Assembly: GCF_024655635.1 (NCBI RefSeq)
Contig: NZ_JANLGI010000012.1
Coordinates: forward strand, 62,001 to 126,000
Direction: 5' to 3'
DNA length: 64,000 nt
Origin: Allobosea sp. 47.2.35
Lineage (GTDB): Bacteria; Pseudomonadota; Alphaproteobacteria; Rhizobiales; Beijerinckiaceae
Shown here: positions 8,597 through 17,638 of the stretch, piece by piece
Numbering within the stretch: the stretch's first letter is position 1
Layout of the letters: each line of letters starts with the position of its first letter
Translations under genes and position numbers: made by a program
The notes under the pieces: model-generated
Told to the model about the DNA's origin: nothing
Databases searched by the model: none
What the model saw: only the letters and a program-made list of their open reading frames with translations

Positions 8597-9723
8597 TGTA
8601 TGTCGCAGTCAAAGGCGGCGAGGCCGCCATCCTCGCCACGCATGACCTCGTCGCCGAGGCGCGACGCGGCGATCCGGCCGTGCCGGAAATCTCCGTCGCC
8701 CAGATCCGCGAGCAGCAGGCGCTGGCTTGCGCCCGCGTGATGAACGAGGGCTCGCTCTACGATCAGGACCTCGCTGCGCTCGCGCTGAAGCAGTCGCAGG
8801 GCGACGTGATCGAGGCCGCCTTCCTGATGCGAGCCTATCGCACGACCCTGCCGCGCTTCGGCTCCTCCGAGCCGCTCGATACCGCCGCCATGGCGATCCG
8901 CCGCCGTGTCTCGGCGACCTACAAGGATCTGCCGGGCGGGCAGGTGCTCGGCCCGACCTATGATTACACCCATCGGCTCTTCGACTTCGCCTTGATGGAC
9001 GAAGGCGGCGAGGCCGCGCCCCGCTCGGCCCCGACCCCGCTCGACGCCACCATGCCGCGTGTGCCCGATATCCTCGGCGCCGAGGGCCTGATGGAAGCCG
9101 AGGAGCCGCCGGAAGGCGATCCGCGCCCCTTCGACCTCACGCGCGATCCCGTTTCCTTCCCGGCCGATCGCGACGTGCGCCTGCAATCCATGGCGCGCGG
9201 CGACGAGGGCTTCCTGCTCGGCCTCGGCTATTCCGTGCAGCGCGGTTTTGGCGGCACGCATCCCTTCGTCGGCGAGGTTCGCGTCGGCGAGGTCGCGGTC
9301 GAGTTCGTGCCGGAGGAGCTCGGCTTCGCGGTCGATCTCGGCGACGTCACCCTGACCGAATGCCAGATGGTCAACCAGTTCCAGGGCTCGAAAGAGGTGC
9401 CACCGCAGTTCACCCGCGGCTACGGCCTCGTCTTCGGCCATAGCGAGCGCAAGGCGATGTCGATGTCGCTGGTCGACCGCGCCTTGAAGGCGCGCGATTT
9501 CGGCGAGGCGACGAACTACCCGGCACAGCAGGACGAGTTCGTCCTCTACCACGCCGACAATGTCGAGGCGGCCGGGTTCGTCGAGCATCTCAAGCTGCCG
9601 CACTATGTCGATTTCCAGGGCGAGCTCGAACTGATCCGCCGCATTCGCAGGGAGCGGGAGGAACGGCTGGCCCGCGAGCAGGGCGCCAAAGAGCCTGATA
9701 CAATGCCGGAGGCTGCGGAATGA
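8596..9723 (+). CDS. phnI: C-P lyase subunit PhnI (nucleosidase / phosphonate transfer)
   Basis: With PhnG, PhnH and PhnL it makes ribose-1-phosphonate 5-triphosphate from ATP and the phosphonate. 375 residues, full length. Begins MYVAVKGGEAAILATHDL. Contains RRISATYKDLPGGQ-like sequence (here RRVSATYKDLPGGQVLG near residue 105), VSFPADRDVRLQSMARGDEG and LGYSVQRGFGGTHPF. Tightly packed in the operon: one-base overlap with phnH and a four-base overlap (ATGA) with phnJ. Confidence 0.96.
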   Translation: MYVAVKGGEAAILATHDLVAEARRGDPAVPEISVAQIREQQALACARVMNEGSLYDQDLAALALKQSQGDVIEAAFLMRAYRTTLPRFGSSEPLDTAAMAIRRRVSATYKDLPGGQVLGPTYDYTHRLFDFALMDEGGEAAPRSAPTPLDATMPRVPDILGAEGLMEAEEPPEGDPRPFDLTRDPVSFPADRDVRLQSMARGDEGFLLGLGYSVQRGFGGTHPFVGEVRVGEVAVEFVPEELGFAVDLGDVTLTECQMVNQFQGSKEVPPQFTRGYGLVFGHSERKAMSMSLVDRALKARDFGEATNYPAQQDEFVLYHADNVEAAGFVEHLKLPHYVDFQGELELIRRIRREREERLAREQGAKEPDTMPEAAE

Positions 9724-10643
9724 CCATCCATCAGATGCCGGCGGACGATACCAAGCCGGCTTACAACTACGCCTATCTCGACGAGCAGACCAAGCGGATG
9801 ATCCGCCGCGCCCTGCTCAAGGCGGTCGCGGTGCCCGGCTATCAGGTGCCGTTCGGCTCCCGCGAGATGCCCTTGGCCCGTGGCTGGGGCACTGGCGGCA
9901 TCCAGATCACCGCCGCGATCATAGGCCCGGCCGACACGCTCAAGGTGATCGACCAGGGCGCCGACGACACCACCAACGCCGTCTCGATCCGCAGGTTCTT
10001 CGAGCGCACGGCCGATGCCCGCACCTGCGAAGCGACGGATGAGGCGACCATCATCCAGACCCGCCATCGGATTCCGGAGGCGCCGCTGAAAAGCGGACAG
10101 GTCATGGTCTATCAGGTGCCGACGCCCGAACCCTTACGCCGTCTGGAACCGCGCGAGGCTGAGACCCGCAAGATGCATGCCTGGGCCGAGTATGGGCTGA
10201 TGCAGGTCAAGCTCTACGAGGACATCGCCCGCTATGGCGAGATCACCAAGACCTATGACTACCCGGTCATGGTCAATGATCGCTACGTGATGGCGCCCTC
10301 GCCCATCCCGAAATTCGACAATCCGAAGATGCACATGTCACCCGCGCTCCAGTTGTTCGGCGCCGGCCGTGAGAAGCGCATCTACGCGCTGCCGCCTTAT
10401 ACCAGCGTGAAGAGCCTCGATTTCGAGGATCATCCCTTCCGCATCCAGAGCTGGACCCAGCCCTGCGGTTTGTGCGGCGCGGGCGACAGCTATCTCGACG
10501 AGGTCGTGATCGACGACCAGGGCGGGCGCATGTTCGTCTGCTCCGACAGCCATTATTGCGAGACCCGCCGGGTGGAAGGCCATCGCGGCACGATGCTGGG
10601 CGATGCGGCCGCGAGCGGCCTGGTCGAGGAGACCAACCCATGA
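9720..10643 (+). CDS. phnJ: C-P lyase catalytic subunit PhnJ (radical SAM)
   Basis: Cleaves the C-P bond by radical SAM chemistry, forming ribose cyclic phosphate 5-phosphate and the alkane. 307 residues. The four cysteines of the unusual [4Fe-4S] site are all present: C249 and C252 (QPCGLCGAGDS), C274 and C280 (FVCSDSHYC), eight residues later than in E. coli PhnJ (C241, C244, C266, C272). The glycine used as radical relay should lie near the AVAVPGYQVPFGSREMP stretch, residues 35-52. ATGA overlaps with phnI and phnK. Confidence 0.97.
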   Translation: MTIHQMPADDTKPAYNYAYLDEQTKRMIRRALLKAVAVPGYQVPFGSREMPLARGWGTGGIQITAAIIGPADTLKVIDQGADDTTNAVSIRRFFERTADARTCEATDEATIIQTRHRIPEAPLKSGQVMVYQVPTPEPLRRLEPREAETRKMHAWAEYGLMQVKLYEDIARYGEITKTYDYPVMVNDRYVMAPSPIPKFDNPKMHMSPALQLFGAGREKRIYALPPYTSVKSLDFEDHPFRIQSWTQPCGLCGAGDSYLDEVVIDDQGGRMFVCSDSHYCETRRVEGHRGTMLGDAAASGLVEETNP

Positions 10644-11446
10644 CCCTGCATGTCGCAGCGGCCGAGCTCGCGCTCGAACCCGCCCCCCTGCTCTCCGTCG
10701 ACGGCGTCAGCCGCTTCTATGGCGAGCGCATCGGCTGCGCCGATGTCTCCTTCGACCTCTGGCCGGGGGAAGTGCTCGGCATCGTCGGCGAATCCGGCTC
10801 GGGCAAGTCGACCCTGCTGCGCTGCCTTGCCGGCATCGACAAGCCCGACGAAGGCGAGGTGCTGTTCAGGGGCGGCACGGAGCCGCTCGACATCTACTCG
10901 GTCTCCGAGCAGGAGCGCCGCCGCCTGATGCGGACCGCCTGGGGCATCGTCCACCAGAACCCGCGCGACGGGCTGCGCATGGATGTCACCGCCGGCGGCA
11001 ATGTCGGCGAGCGGCTGATGGATCGCGGCGACCGGCATTACGGCCAGATCCGCGAGCGCGCGCTCGACTGGCTGAGCCGCGTCGAGATTGCCGGCGCCCG
11101 CATCGACGATCGGCCGCGCCAGTTCTCCGGCGGCATGCAGCAGCGCCTGCAGATCGCCCGCGTGCTGGTCTCGGAACCCCGCCTCGTCTTCATGGACGAG
11201 CCGACCGGCGGCCTCGACGTGTCCGTGCAGGCCCGCCTGCTCGACCTGCTGCGCGTGCTGGTGCGCGATCTCGGCCTCGCCGCGATCATCGTCACCCACG
11301 ACCTCGCCGTCGCCCGCCTCCTCACCGACAGGCTGATGGTGATGAAGGACGGCCGCGTCGTCGAGCAGGGCCTGACCGACCAGGTGCTGGACGATCCGCA
11401 CCACGCCTATACGCAGCTTCTTACCTCGGCGGTGCTGAGCGTGTGA
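10640..11446 (+). CDS. phnK: C-P lyase ABC-type ATPase PhnK
   Basis: ABC-ATPase-like protein that docks on the PhnGHIJ core; not a transporter subunit. 268 residues. Start ATG 10640 overlaps the phnJ stop. Walker A GESGSGKST, Q-loop HQNPRDGL, signature FSGGMQQRLQIAR, Walker B VFMDEPTGGLDVS and switch THDLAVARLL. The HQNPRDGLRMDVTAGGN region is typical of PhnK. Followed after 45 bp by phnL. Confidence 0.95.
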   Translation: MTLHVAAAELALEPAPLLSVDGVSRFYGERIGCADVSFDLWPGEVLGIVGESGSGKSTLLRCLAGIDKPDEGEVLFRGGTEPLDIYSVSEQERRRLMRTAWGIVHQNPRDGLRMDVTAGGNVGERLMDRGDRHYGQIRERALDWLSRVEIAGARIDDRPRQFSGGMQQRLQIARVLVSEPRLVFMDEPTGGLDVSVQARLLDLLRVLVRDLGLAAIIVTHDLAVARLLTDRLMVMKDGRVVEQGLTDQVLDDPHHAYTQLLTSAVLSV

Positions 11447-11491
11447 CCTCGTCACACCCTCGTCACCTCGTCGGCACAAGGCACTGACCCC

Positions 11492-12187
11492 ATGACCACG
11501 ATGATTCAGGTCGAGAACGTCGCCAAGACCTTCACCCTGCACAACCAGGGCGGAGCGCGTCTGCCCGTCTTCGACAACGTCAATTTCCATGTCGAGGCCG
11601 GCGAAGCGCTGGTGCTCGCGGGCGCGTCCGGTGCCGGCAAGTCGAGCCTGCTGCGCATCCTCTACGGCAATTACAAGCCGACTTCGGGCGCGATCCGCAT
11701 CACCCATGCCGGGCGCCCCGTCGATATCGTCGCCGCCGTTCCGCGCACCGTGCTCGACATCCGCCGCCGCACGCTTGGCTTCGTCTCGCAGTTCCTGCGC
11801 GTGATCCCGCGCGTCTCGACGCTCGATATCGTCCGCGACCCGCTGCTGGCGCGCGGCGCCACGCCGGAAACCGCGACCGAGCGCGCCAAGGCCATGCTGG
11901 CCCGGCTGAACCTGCCGGAGCGGCTCTGGAACCTCGCGCCCGCCACCTTCTCCGGCGGCGAGCAGCAGCGCGTCAATATCGCCCGCTCCTTCGTCGATCC
12001 CTCGGCGATCATGCTGATCGACGAGCCGACCGCTTCGCTCGACGCCGCCAACCGCGACGTCGTCGTCGAGCTCATCGCCGAGGCGCGCGCCGCCGGCGCG
12101 GCAATCGTCGGGATTTTCCATGACGAGGCGGTTCGCGAACGCGTCGCGACGCGCTATCTCGACATCACTGCTTTCCGGAAGGCCTGA
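11492..12187 (+). CDS. phnL: C-P lyase ABC-type ATPase PhnL
   Basis: Second ABC-like ATPase of the C-P lyase machinery. 231 residues. Walker [10 protein letters not shown], signature [13 protein letters not shown], Walker [14 protein letters not shown], switch His in [11 protein letters not shown]. The conserved [19 protein letters not shown] stretch follows the Q-loop. Two bases separate its stop from phnM. No transmembrane partner, in line with a role inside the lyase complex. Confidence 0.95.
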   Translation: MTTMIQVENVAKTFTLHNQGGARLPVFDNVNFHVEAGEALVLAGASGAGKSSLLRILYGNYKPTSGAIRITHAGRPVDIVAAVPRTVLDIRRRTLGFVSQFLRVIPRVSTLDIVRDPLLARGATPETATERAKAMLARLNLPERLWNLAPATFSGGEQQRVNIARSFVDPSAIMLIDEPTASLDAANRDVVVELIAEARAAGAAIVGIFHDEAVRERVATRYLDITAFRKA

Positions 12188-12189
12188 CG

Positions 12190-13329
12190 ATGCAGACCGT
12201 TCTCACCAATGCCAAGCTGATCCTCGAGAACGAGGTCGTCACCGGCACGATCGCTTTCGACGCGAGCGGCATCACGGCCGTTGACCAGGGCAAATCCTCC
12301 CTGCCCGGCGCCATCGATCTCGGCGGCGACTATGTCGCGCCCGGCCTCGTCGAAATGCACACGGACAACATGGAAAAGCATTTCATGCCTCGGCCGAAGG
12401 TCTTCTGGCCGAACGGGCTGGCAGCCGCGCTTGTCCATGACGCGCAGATGGCGGCAGCTGGTGTCACCACGGTCTATGACGCGGTCTGCGCCGGCACGCC
12501 CTTCTCGGCCAAGGATTATCGCAAGGACATCTTCGCCGACGTGATGAAGTCGCTGGCCTATGGCCAGAGCGAAAACGTCTTCCGCATCGACCACCGCATC
12601 CACATGCGCTGCGAGCTGACGAGCCCGGGACTTCTCGCCGATATCGCTCCCTATCAGGATGACGAACTGGTCCAGCTCGTCTCGTTGATGGACCACACGC
12701 CCGGCCAGCGCCAGTGGCGCGATCTCCAGCACCTCAAGACGTATGCTGTCGGCAACGGCAAGACGGTGGCGGAGTTCGAGGAGGACGTCGAAATGCGCCA
12801 GCGCGAAGGCGCCGCCAATGTCGCGAAGAACTGGCAGGCCGTGGTCGATATCTTCCGCGCGCGCGGTATCCCGCTCGCGACCCATGACGACACGATTCCG
12901 GAGCATGTCGAGGAGGGGGTCGCCTCGGGCGCGGTTATCTCGGAATTCCCGACCACGGTCGAGGCCGCCGCCGCCGCCAAGCAGCACGGCCTCGCGACGG
13001 TCGCGGGCGCGCCGAACGTCGTGCGCGGCGGCTCGCATTCCGGCGGTGTTTCGGTATCGGAACTGGCCGAGAAAGGCCTGCTCGACGGGCTCTCCTCGGA
13101 TTACGTCCCGGCGAGCCTGCTGCAGGCCGTGGTCAAGCTCAATGCCGACCATGGCATCGCGCTTCCCGAGGCAATGGGCATGGTGACCTGGAAGGTCGCC
13201 GACATCCTCGGCCTCCGGGATCGTGGCCATCTCAAGACCGGCCTGCGCGCCGATCTCGTCCGCTTCAAGGTGCTGGGTGCGACGCCGGTGATCGCCGCGG
13301 TCTGGTCGCAAGGCGAGCGCGCATTTTGA
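12190..13329 (+). CDS. phnM: PhnM, alpha-D-ribose 1-methylphosphonate 5-triphosphate diphosphatase
   Basis: Amidohydrolase-superfamily enzyme that removes pyrophosphate from ribose-1-phosphonate 5-triphosphate before C-P cleavage. 379 residues, the usual length. Metal site MHTDNMEKH near residues 56-64, IDHRIHMRCELT near 136, THDDTIPEH near 235. Only two bases after phnL. Its TGA stop overlaps the TTG start of the next gene. Confidence 0.95.
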   Translation: MQTVLTNAKLILENEVVTGTIAFDASGITAVDQGKSSLPGAIDLGGDYVAPGLVEMHTDNMEKHFMPRPKVFWPNGLAAALVHDAQMAAAGVTTVYDAVCAGTPFSAKDYRKDIFADVMKSLAYGQSENVFRIDHRIHMRCELTSPGLLADIAPYQDDELVQLVSLMDHTPGQRQWRDLQHLKTYAVGNGKTVAEFEEDVEMRQREGAANVAKNWQAVVDIFRARGIPLATHDDTIPEHVEEGVASGAVISEFPTTVEAAAAAKQHGLATVAGAPNVVRGGSHSGGVSVSELAEKGLLDGLSSDYVPASLLQAVVKLNADHGIALPEAMGMVTWKVADILGLRDRGHLKTGLRADLVRFKVLGATPVIAAVWSQGERAF

Positions 13330-14021
13330 GCAAGCCGCGCTACGCCGTCTATTACGCCCCCGCTGCCGAGAGCGCCCTCTGGGGCTTCGGCAGCGCGACG
13401 CTTGGCTATGACGCGCTGACCGGCGAGGACCTGCCTTTCGCGGCTCCGCCGGGATGCGATCCGGCCCTGTGGCCGGGTTTCACCGAGGAGCCTCGCCGCT
13501 ACGGCTTCCACGCCACGCTGAAGGCGCCCTTCGAGCTGGCCGACGGCCGCAGCGAAGAGCAGTTGCGCGCCTTCGCGCGCAATCATGCCGCCGGGCTCGA
13601 CGCCGTGGAATTGGCGGGCTTGAGCGTCACCGCGCTCGGCTCCTTCGTGGCCCTGACGCCCTCCGAACCCAGCGAGGCCCTGCAGCGCTTCGCTTTCGCG
13701 ATCGTGCAGGCCTTCGAGCTTTTCCGGGCTCCGATGTCCGAGGGCGACAAGGCAAGGCGCCTCAAGAACCCGCTGACTCCGGCGCAGCACGCCTATCTCG
13801 AAGCCTATGGCTACCCCTATGTCGGTGACGCCTTCCGCTTCCACATGACACTGACCGGCTCCCTGCCGGGAGAGCAGACGGGCCCCGTGAAGCAGGCACT
13901 CGAAACCGCCTATGCAGCGGCGCTTCCAGCCGGCCCGGTCAGGATCGACCGTTTCGCGCTGTTCAAGCAGGACGATCGCGCCGGCCGCTTTCGCCTGCTC
14001 GATTCCTATTCTTTCGGTTAG
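13326..14021 (+). CDS. DUF1045 protein of the phosphonate operon, 2H phosphoesterase-like
   Basis: 231 residues, starting at TTG 13326 inside a TTGA overlap with the phnM stop; no other start fits. It matches the 'putative phosphonate metabolism protein' family (DUF1045). Two H-x-T-L motifs are visible, H62-A-T64-L in YGFHATLKAPF and H173-M-T175-L in FRFHMTLTGSL, the hallmark of 2H phosphoesterases. These enzymes open cyclic phosphodiesters. No phnP is present in this locus, so this protein is a candidate for hydrolysing the cyclic ribose phosphate made by PhnJ. That role is inference. Overlaps convergent phnN by four bases. Confidence 0.85.
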   Translation: MSKPRYAVYYAPAAESALWGFGSATLGYDALTGEDLPFAAPPGCDPALWPGFTEEPRRYGFHATLKAPFELADGRSEEQLRAFARNHAAGLDAVELAGLSVTALGSFVALTPSEPSEALQRFAFAIVQAFELFRAPMSEGDKARRLKNPLTPAQHAYLEAYGYPYVGDAFRFHMTLTGSLPGEQTGPVKQALETAYAAALPAGPVRIDRFALFKQDDRAGRFRLLDSYSFG

Positions 14022-14617
14022 GAATTATGCCCGCCGAGAGCGCGCAGGACGGCCAGCAGCTCCGCCGCCGCCTCGGCAACACTACGGTCATTCATGATCG
14101 TCACGATCTCGGCGCGCTCCGCCGTCAGGGGCGCCTCACGCTTCAGCCGCGCCGCGATATCGGCCTCGCTCTCGCGCCCGCGCGCCGCCAGCCGCTGCGC
14201 CAGCACCGCGACCGGGGCGGTGATGTTGAGCACGACCACGCGTTCCGCCAGCCGCTCGGCGACCGCGATCGCCGCGCGCGAGACATTGACGATCACCACC
14301 GCACCCACGCCGATGCCCGTGAGTTCGGTCACCGGGACGCCGTAGCTCAGCCCATGCGCTCGCCAGCTCAGGGCGAGGCCGCCATCGGCTTCGATCGCGC
14401 GAAAGCCAGCCTCGTCGCAGGAATCGTGATCCTCTGCACCGGCCATGGCCGGCCGGGTGATCAGGCGGCGGGCGAAGCGATAGCGCGGATCGGCCGCGAG
14501 CTCGGCCCGCGCCGCGTCCATCAGCGTGTCCTTCCCCGCTCCAGAGGGGCCGACCACGAGAACGAGCACGCCCGCCTGCAGGGCAGGAATCGCGATATCA
14601 GGAGAGGATGAGGACAT
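14018..14617 (-). CDS. phnN: Ribose 1,5-bisphosphate phosphokinase PhnN
   Basis: Phosphorylates ribose 1,5-bisphosphate to PRPP, the last step of the C-P lyase route. 199 residues from ATG 14617. P-loop GPSGAGKDT, followed by RFARRLITRPAM and a guanylate-kinase-like body. The ATG shares three bases with the start of the divergent acetyltransferase, giving a long N-terminal lead; a GTG at 14569 (VLVLVVGPSGAGKD) would fit the usual PhnN N-terminus better. Opposite strand to the rest of the phn genes, so it must have its own promoter, which would lie inside the acetyltransferase. Confidence 0.92.
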   Translation of the reverse strand: MSSSSPDIAIPALQAGVLVLVVGPSGAGKDTLMDAARAELAADPRYRFARRLITRPAMAGAEDHDSCDEAGFRAIEADGGLALSWRAHGLSYGVPVTELTGIGVGAVVIVNVSRAAIAVAERLAERVVVLNITAPVAVLAQRLAARGRESEADIAARLKREAPLTAERAEIVTIMNDRSVAEAAAELLAVLRALGGHNS

Positions 14618-15239
14618 GGCCGCGAAGAAACTGGGACTCGAACCGCTGATCGACCCGACCGCCCAGGTGAGGCAGGCGACGCTCGGCCGCTACACCGCGA
14701 TCGGTGCGCGCACCAGCTTCGCCGAGTCGACGATGGGTGACTACTCCTATGTCGTGAACGACGCGAATGTCATTTACACGACAATCGGCAAGTTCTGCTC
14801 GATCGCGGCGATGACCCGGATCAACCCCGGCAACCATCCGATGCACCGGGCCAGCCAGTCGCACTTCACCTATCGCGCCGCCGCCTATTTCGACGATGCC
14901 GAAGATGACGAGGCTTTCTTCGACTGGCGTCGGGCGCATGCGGTGACGATCGGCCACGATGTCTGGATCGGACATGGCGCGATCATCCTCGCCGGCCGCT
15001 CGATCGGCACCGGTGCGGTGGTCGCGGGCGGCGCCGTCGTCACCAAGGATGTCGCGCCCTACACCATCGTCGCGGGCAATCCGGCCAGGCCGGTGCGCCG
15101 CCGATTCGCCGAGAATATCGCGGAAAGATTGCAGGATCTCGCTTGGTGGGACTGGGACCATGCCCGGTTGAGGACAGCCCTCGCCGATTTCCGCCACCTC
15201 TCCGTCGAGGATTTTCTGGAGCGACACGAAGGCAGCTAG
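14616..15239 (+). CDS. Phosphonate-locus hexapeptide acetyltransferase (left-handed beta-helix)
   Basis: 207 residues from ATG 14616, which has a GGAGAGGATGAGG ribosome site; an upstream in-frame ATG at 14526 has none. Begins KLGLEPLIDPTAQVRQATLG and shows imperfect hexapeptide turns, with VTIGHDVWIGHGAIILAG and VVTKDVAPYTIVAGNPA as in DapH/CatB-type acyltransferases. This family is regularly found in phn clusters. Substrate is unknown; aminophosphonate N-acetylation has been suggested for the unrelated PhnO, and a similar role here is only a guess. Confidence 0.88.
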   Translation: MAAKKLGLEPLIDPTAQVRQATLGRYTAIGARTSFAESTMGDYSYVVNDANVIYTTIGKFCSIAAMTRINPGNHPMHRASQSHFTYRAAAYFDDAEDDEAFFDWRRAHAVTIGHDVWIGHGAIILAGRSIGTGAVVAGGAVVTKDVAPYTIVAGNPARPVRRRFAENIAERLQDLAWWDWDHARLRTALADFRHLSVEDFLERHEGS

Positions 15240-15437
15240 AATCTGATTTATCTCATTCCAGTTGCAGATTTTTTTGCGATCGGCGGCAGTATGGCGCAGG
15301 CCTCAACCATGGGATAACACGCAACATCGCTGTAGAAATTGACCCAGATCAAGACATGCCCTCATAGGTTGTTAACCTTGCTGGGCCATGGTTGGCCTCC
15401 GGCGGGAACGGTTCCGCCCGAGGCTGGGGACCTCCTG

Positions 15438-16955
15438 ATGACGGCAATGGATCATCTCGGCAAGCGGCTTGCCTTCATGCAGCTCGGCCCGGAAGCGCAG
15501 GCGCGCATCCGCGATGTCGGCGACGCCCTTGGCGCGTCCGTTCCGGGCGCGCTCGACGCCTTTTACGCGCAGTTGCGCGCCTTCCCGGAAACGAAGGCGT
15601 TCTTCAGCAACGAGCAGCATATCGAGGGCGCCAAGCAGCGCCAGGCCAGGCATTGGGGTGGCATCGCCACCGGCAAGTTCGACGAGCAATACATCGGCGC
15701 CGTCACCCAGGTCGGCAAGGTCCATGCCCGCATCGGCCTGGAGCCACGCTGGTATATCGGCGGCTATGCCCTGATCATCGAGAAGCTGCTCGCCGGCGTG
15801 CTGGAAGCCCGCTGGCCAAAGAACGCGCTCGGCAAACGCATGCCCGGCGCCGCCGAGCGCTCGGCCGAGATCGCCGCCATCGTCAAGGCGGCGATGCTCG
15901 ACATGGACTATGCCATCACCGTCTATCTAGAAGCCTCCGAGGAGGCGCGGCTGAAGGTCGAGGCGGAAGCCCGCGCCCTCGAACAGGCCAAGGCGGCCGA
16001 GCGTGAGCAGGCCATCGCCTGCGTCAGCCAGAGCATGGCGGCGCTGGCCGATGGCGATCTGACCTATCGCATGAGCGCCGAGATCCCGGCCGAATATTCC
16101 GAGATCCGCGACCATTTCAACGGTGCGATGGCGCGCCTCCAGGAGATGGTCGGCACGATCAAGGCGACTTCGGCCGCGATCGCCTCCTCCTCGCAGGAGA
16201 TCAGCACCGGTGCGCAGGACCTGTCGATGCGCACCGAGCAGCAGGCCTCGGCCCTTGAGGAGAGCGCGGCGACGACCGAGCAGCTCGCGGCCTCGGTCAA
16301 GACCTCGACCCAGGCCTCGCGCGAATCCGTCACGCTGGCCGACGAAGCCCGCAATGTCGCGCGCACCGGCGGCGATATCGTCCGCGAGGCCGTCGAGGCG
16401 ATGGCCCGGATCGAGGGCGCCTCGAAGCGCATCTCGGAAATCACCGACGTGATCGACGGCATCGCCTTCCAGACCAACCTGCTGGCGCTCAATGCCGCCG
16501 TCGAGGCTGCCCGTGCCGGCGATGCCGGGCGCGGCTTCGCCGTCGTCGCGGCCGAGGTCCGGGCCTTGGCCCAGCGCTCGGCCGGCGCCGCCAAGGACAT
16601 CACCGGCCTGATCTCGTCCTCGGACGCCGAGGTCGCCGAGGGCGTCAAGCTCGTCCGCCAAGCCGGCGAGACGCTGGACCAGATCGTCGCGGCCTCGGCC
16701 AAGGTCTCGAGCACGGTCGAGGAGATCGCCTCGGCTTCGAGCGAGCAGGCCAACGGCATCGACGAGATGAGCCAGACCGTCAGCCACATGGACGAGATCA
16801 CCCAGCAGAACGCTGCGCTGGCCGAGGAAAGCGCCGCCTCGGCGAAGGTCCTGCTCGACCAGATCGATCAGCTCAACCGGCTGGTCTCGGCCTTCCGGAC
16901 CGAGCAAGGCGGCGCGATCAGCAGCGTGAGCGCGGCCCGGCGGCGCGCGGCCTAG
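15438..16955 (+). CDS. Globin-coupled methyl-accepting chemotaxis protein (soluble)
   Basis: 505 residues from ATG 15438 (preceded by GGGGA). Residues 10-150 form a globin-coupled-sensor domain: the proximal His is most likely H96 in [21 protein letters not shown] short HAMP-like stretch ([19 protein letters not shown], about 200-220) leads to a long MCP coiled coil with the conserved tip [20 protein letters not shown], and then [19 protein letters not shown]. No membrane segment, so it acts in the cytoplasm, like HemAT. Probably senses oxygen or another haem ligand for aerotaxis. No CheR/CheB tether pentapeptide at the C-terminus. No che genes lie nearby. Confidence 0.93.
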   Translation: MTAMDHLGKRLAFMQLGPEAQARIRDVGDALGASVPGALDAFYAQLRAFPETKAFFSNEQHIEGAKQRQARHWGGIATGKFDEQYIGAVTQVGKVHARIGLEPRWYIGGYALIIEKLLAGVLEARWPKNALGKRMPGAAERSAEIAAIVKAAMLDMDYAITVYLEASEEARLKVEAEARALEQAKAAEREQAIACVSQSMAALADGDLTYRMSAEIPAEYSEIRDHFNGAMARLQEMVGTIKATSAAIASSSQEISTGAQDLSMRTEQQASALEESAATTEQLAASVKTSTQASRESVTLADEARNVARTGGDIVREAVEAMARIEGASKRISEITDVIDGIAFQTNLLALNAAVEAARAGDAGRGFAVVAAEVRALAQRSAGAAKDITGLISSSDAEVAEGVKLVRQAGETLDQIVAASAKVSSTVEEIASASSEQANGIDEMSQTVSHMDEITQQNAALAEESAASAKVLLDQIDQLNRLVSAFRTEQGGAISSVSAARRRAA

Positions 16956-16978
16956 GCCTCTTCGTCTGGCGGCAAGCC

Positions 16979-17638
16979 CTACCGGGCGAGCCGCCAGACC
17001 GAACTGCGCTTGATTTCCGCATCTTCCAGAGCGCGCGTCACCGGCACCTCATAGGTCGCGAGCGCTTCCAGTCTTTCGCGTGGCAGATAGCTGCGGCCGG
17101 GATCGCCGATCAGCACCGTCGCCCCGCGCGCCGACAACCCTTCCAGCCAAGCGATCACCCGCTCCGCCATCTCGCGCTCGTAGCAGACATCCCCGGCGCA
17201 GATGACGTCCCAGCCTTCGTCGCGGCCGATCAGGTCATCGCAACGCAGCGCCACCGTGACGCCATTGGCAGCCGCATTGATGCCGATAGCCGCTGCCGCG
17301 AAGGCATCGATATCGCAGGCCTCGACCGGCCCGGCCCCCGCCTTCGCCGCCGCGATGGCGACGAGGCCCGAGCCCGAGGCGAAATCCAGCATCCGCCGCC
17401 CGGCGACGATCTGCGGATTGTCCAGCAGGTAGCGCGCCAGGGCCTGCCCGCCGGCCCAGGCAAAGGCCCAGAACGGCGGCGGCAGGCCAATCACGGCGAG
17501 TTCGTCCTCGGTCTTCTGCCAGAGTTCCGTCGCCTCCTCGGCGACGTGCAATGCGATCTCCGGCGCATGCGGCACCGGCAGCAGCCTTGTATGAGAGCGG
17601 ATGAAGGCTTCGCGATCGAGCACTGCTTCGCCGCTCAT
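16979..17638 (-). CDS. SAM-dependent protein lysine methyltransferase, ETFBKMT (METTL20) family
   Basis: 219 residues. Resembles the bacterial homologue of human METTL20, which methylates lysines of electron-transfer flavoprotein beta and ribosomal L7/L12. Seen: TRLLPVPHAPEIALHVAEE, TEDELAVIGLPPPFWAFAW, SAM motif I DFASGSGLVAIAAAKAGA (about residues 85-103), DVICAGDVCYE, and the family hallmark GDPGRSYLPRERL. ATGA overlap with the upstream glycosyltransferase, whose stop lies at 17635-17637. An alternative broad label is class I methyltransferase. Confidence 0.9.
   Translation of the reverse strand: MSGEAVLDREAFIRSHTRLLPVPHAPEIALHVAEEATELWQKTEDELAVIGLPPPFWAFAWAGGQALARYLLDNPQIVAGRRMLDFASGSGLVAIAAAKAGAGPVEACDIDAFAAAAIGINAAANGVTVALRCDDLIGRDEGWDVICAGDVCYEREMAERVIAWLEGLSARGATVLIGDPGRSYLPRERLEALATYEVPVTRALEDAEIKRSSVWRLAR

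Noticed and set aside
10553..12121. 522-residue minus-strand open frame
   Set aside because: Antisense of phnK and phnL; those show all ABC ATPase motifs in the operon orientation.
15240..15275. Terminator after the acetyltransferase gene
   Set aside because: AATCTG/CAGATT gives only a six-base stem with a 19-base loop before the T run; too weak to call.
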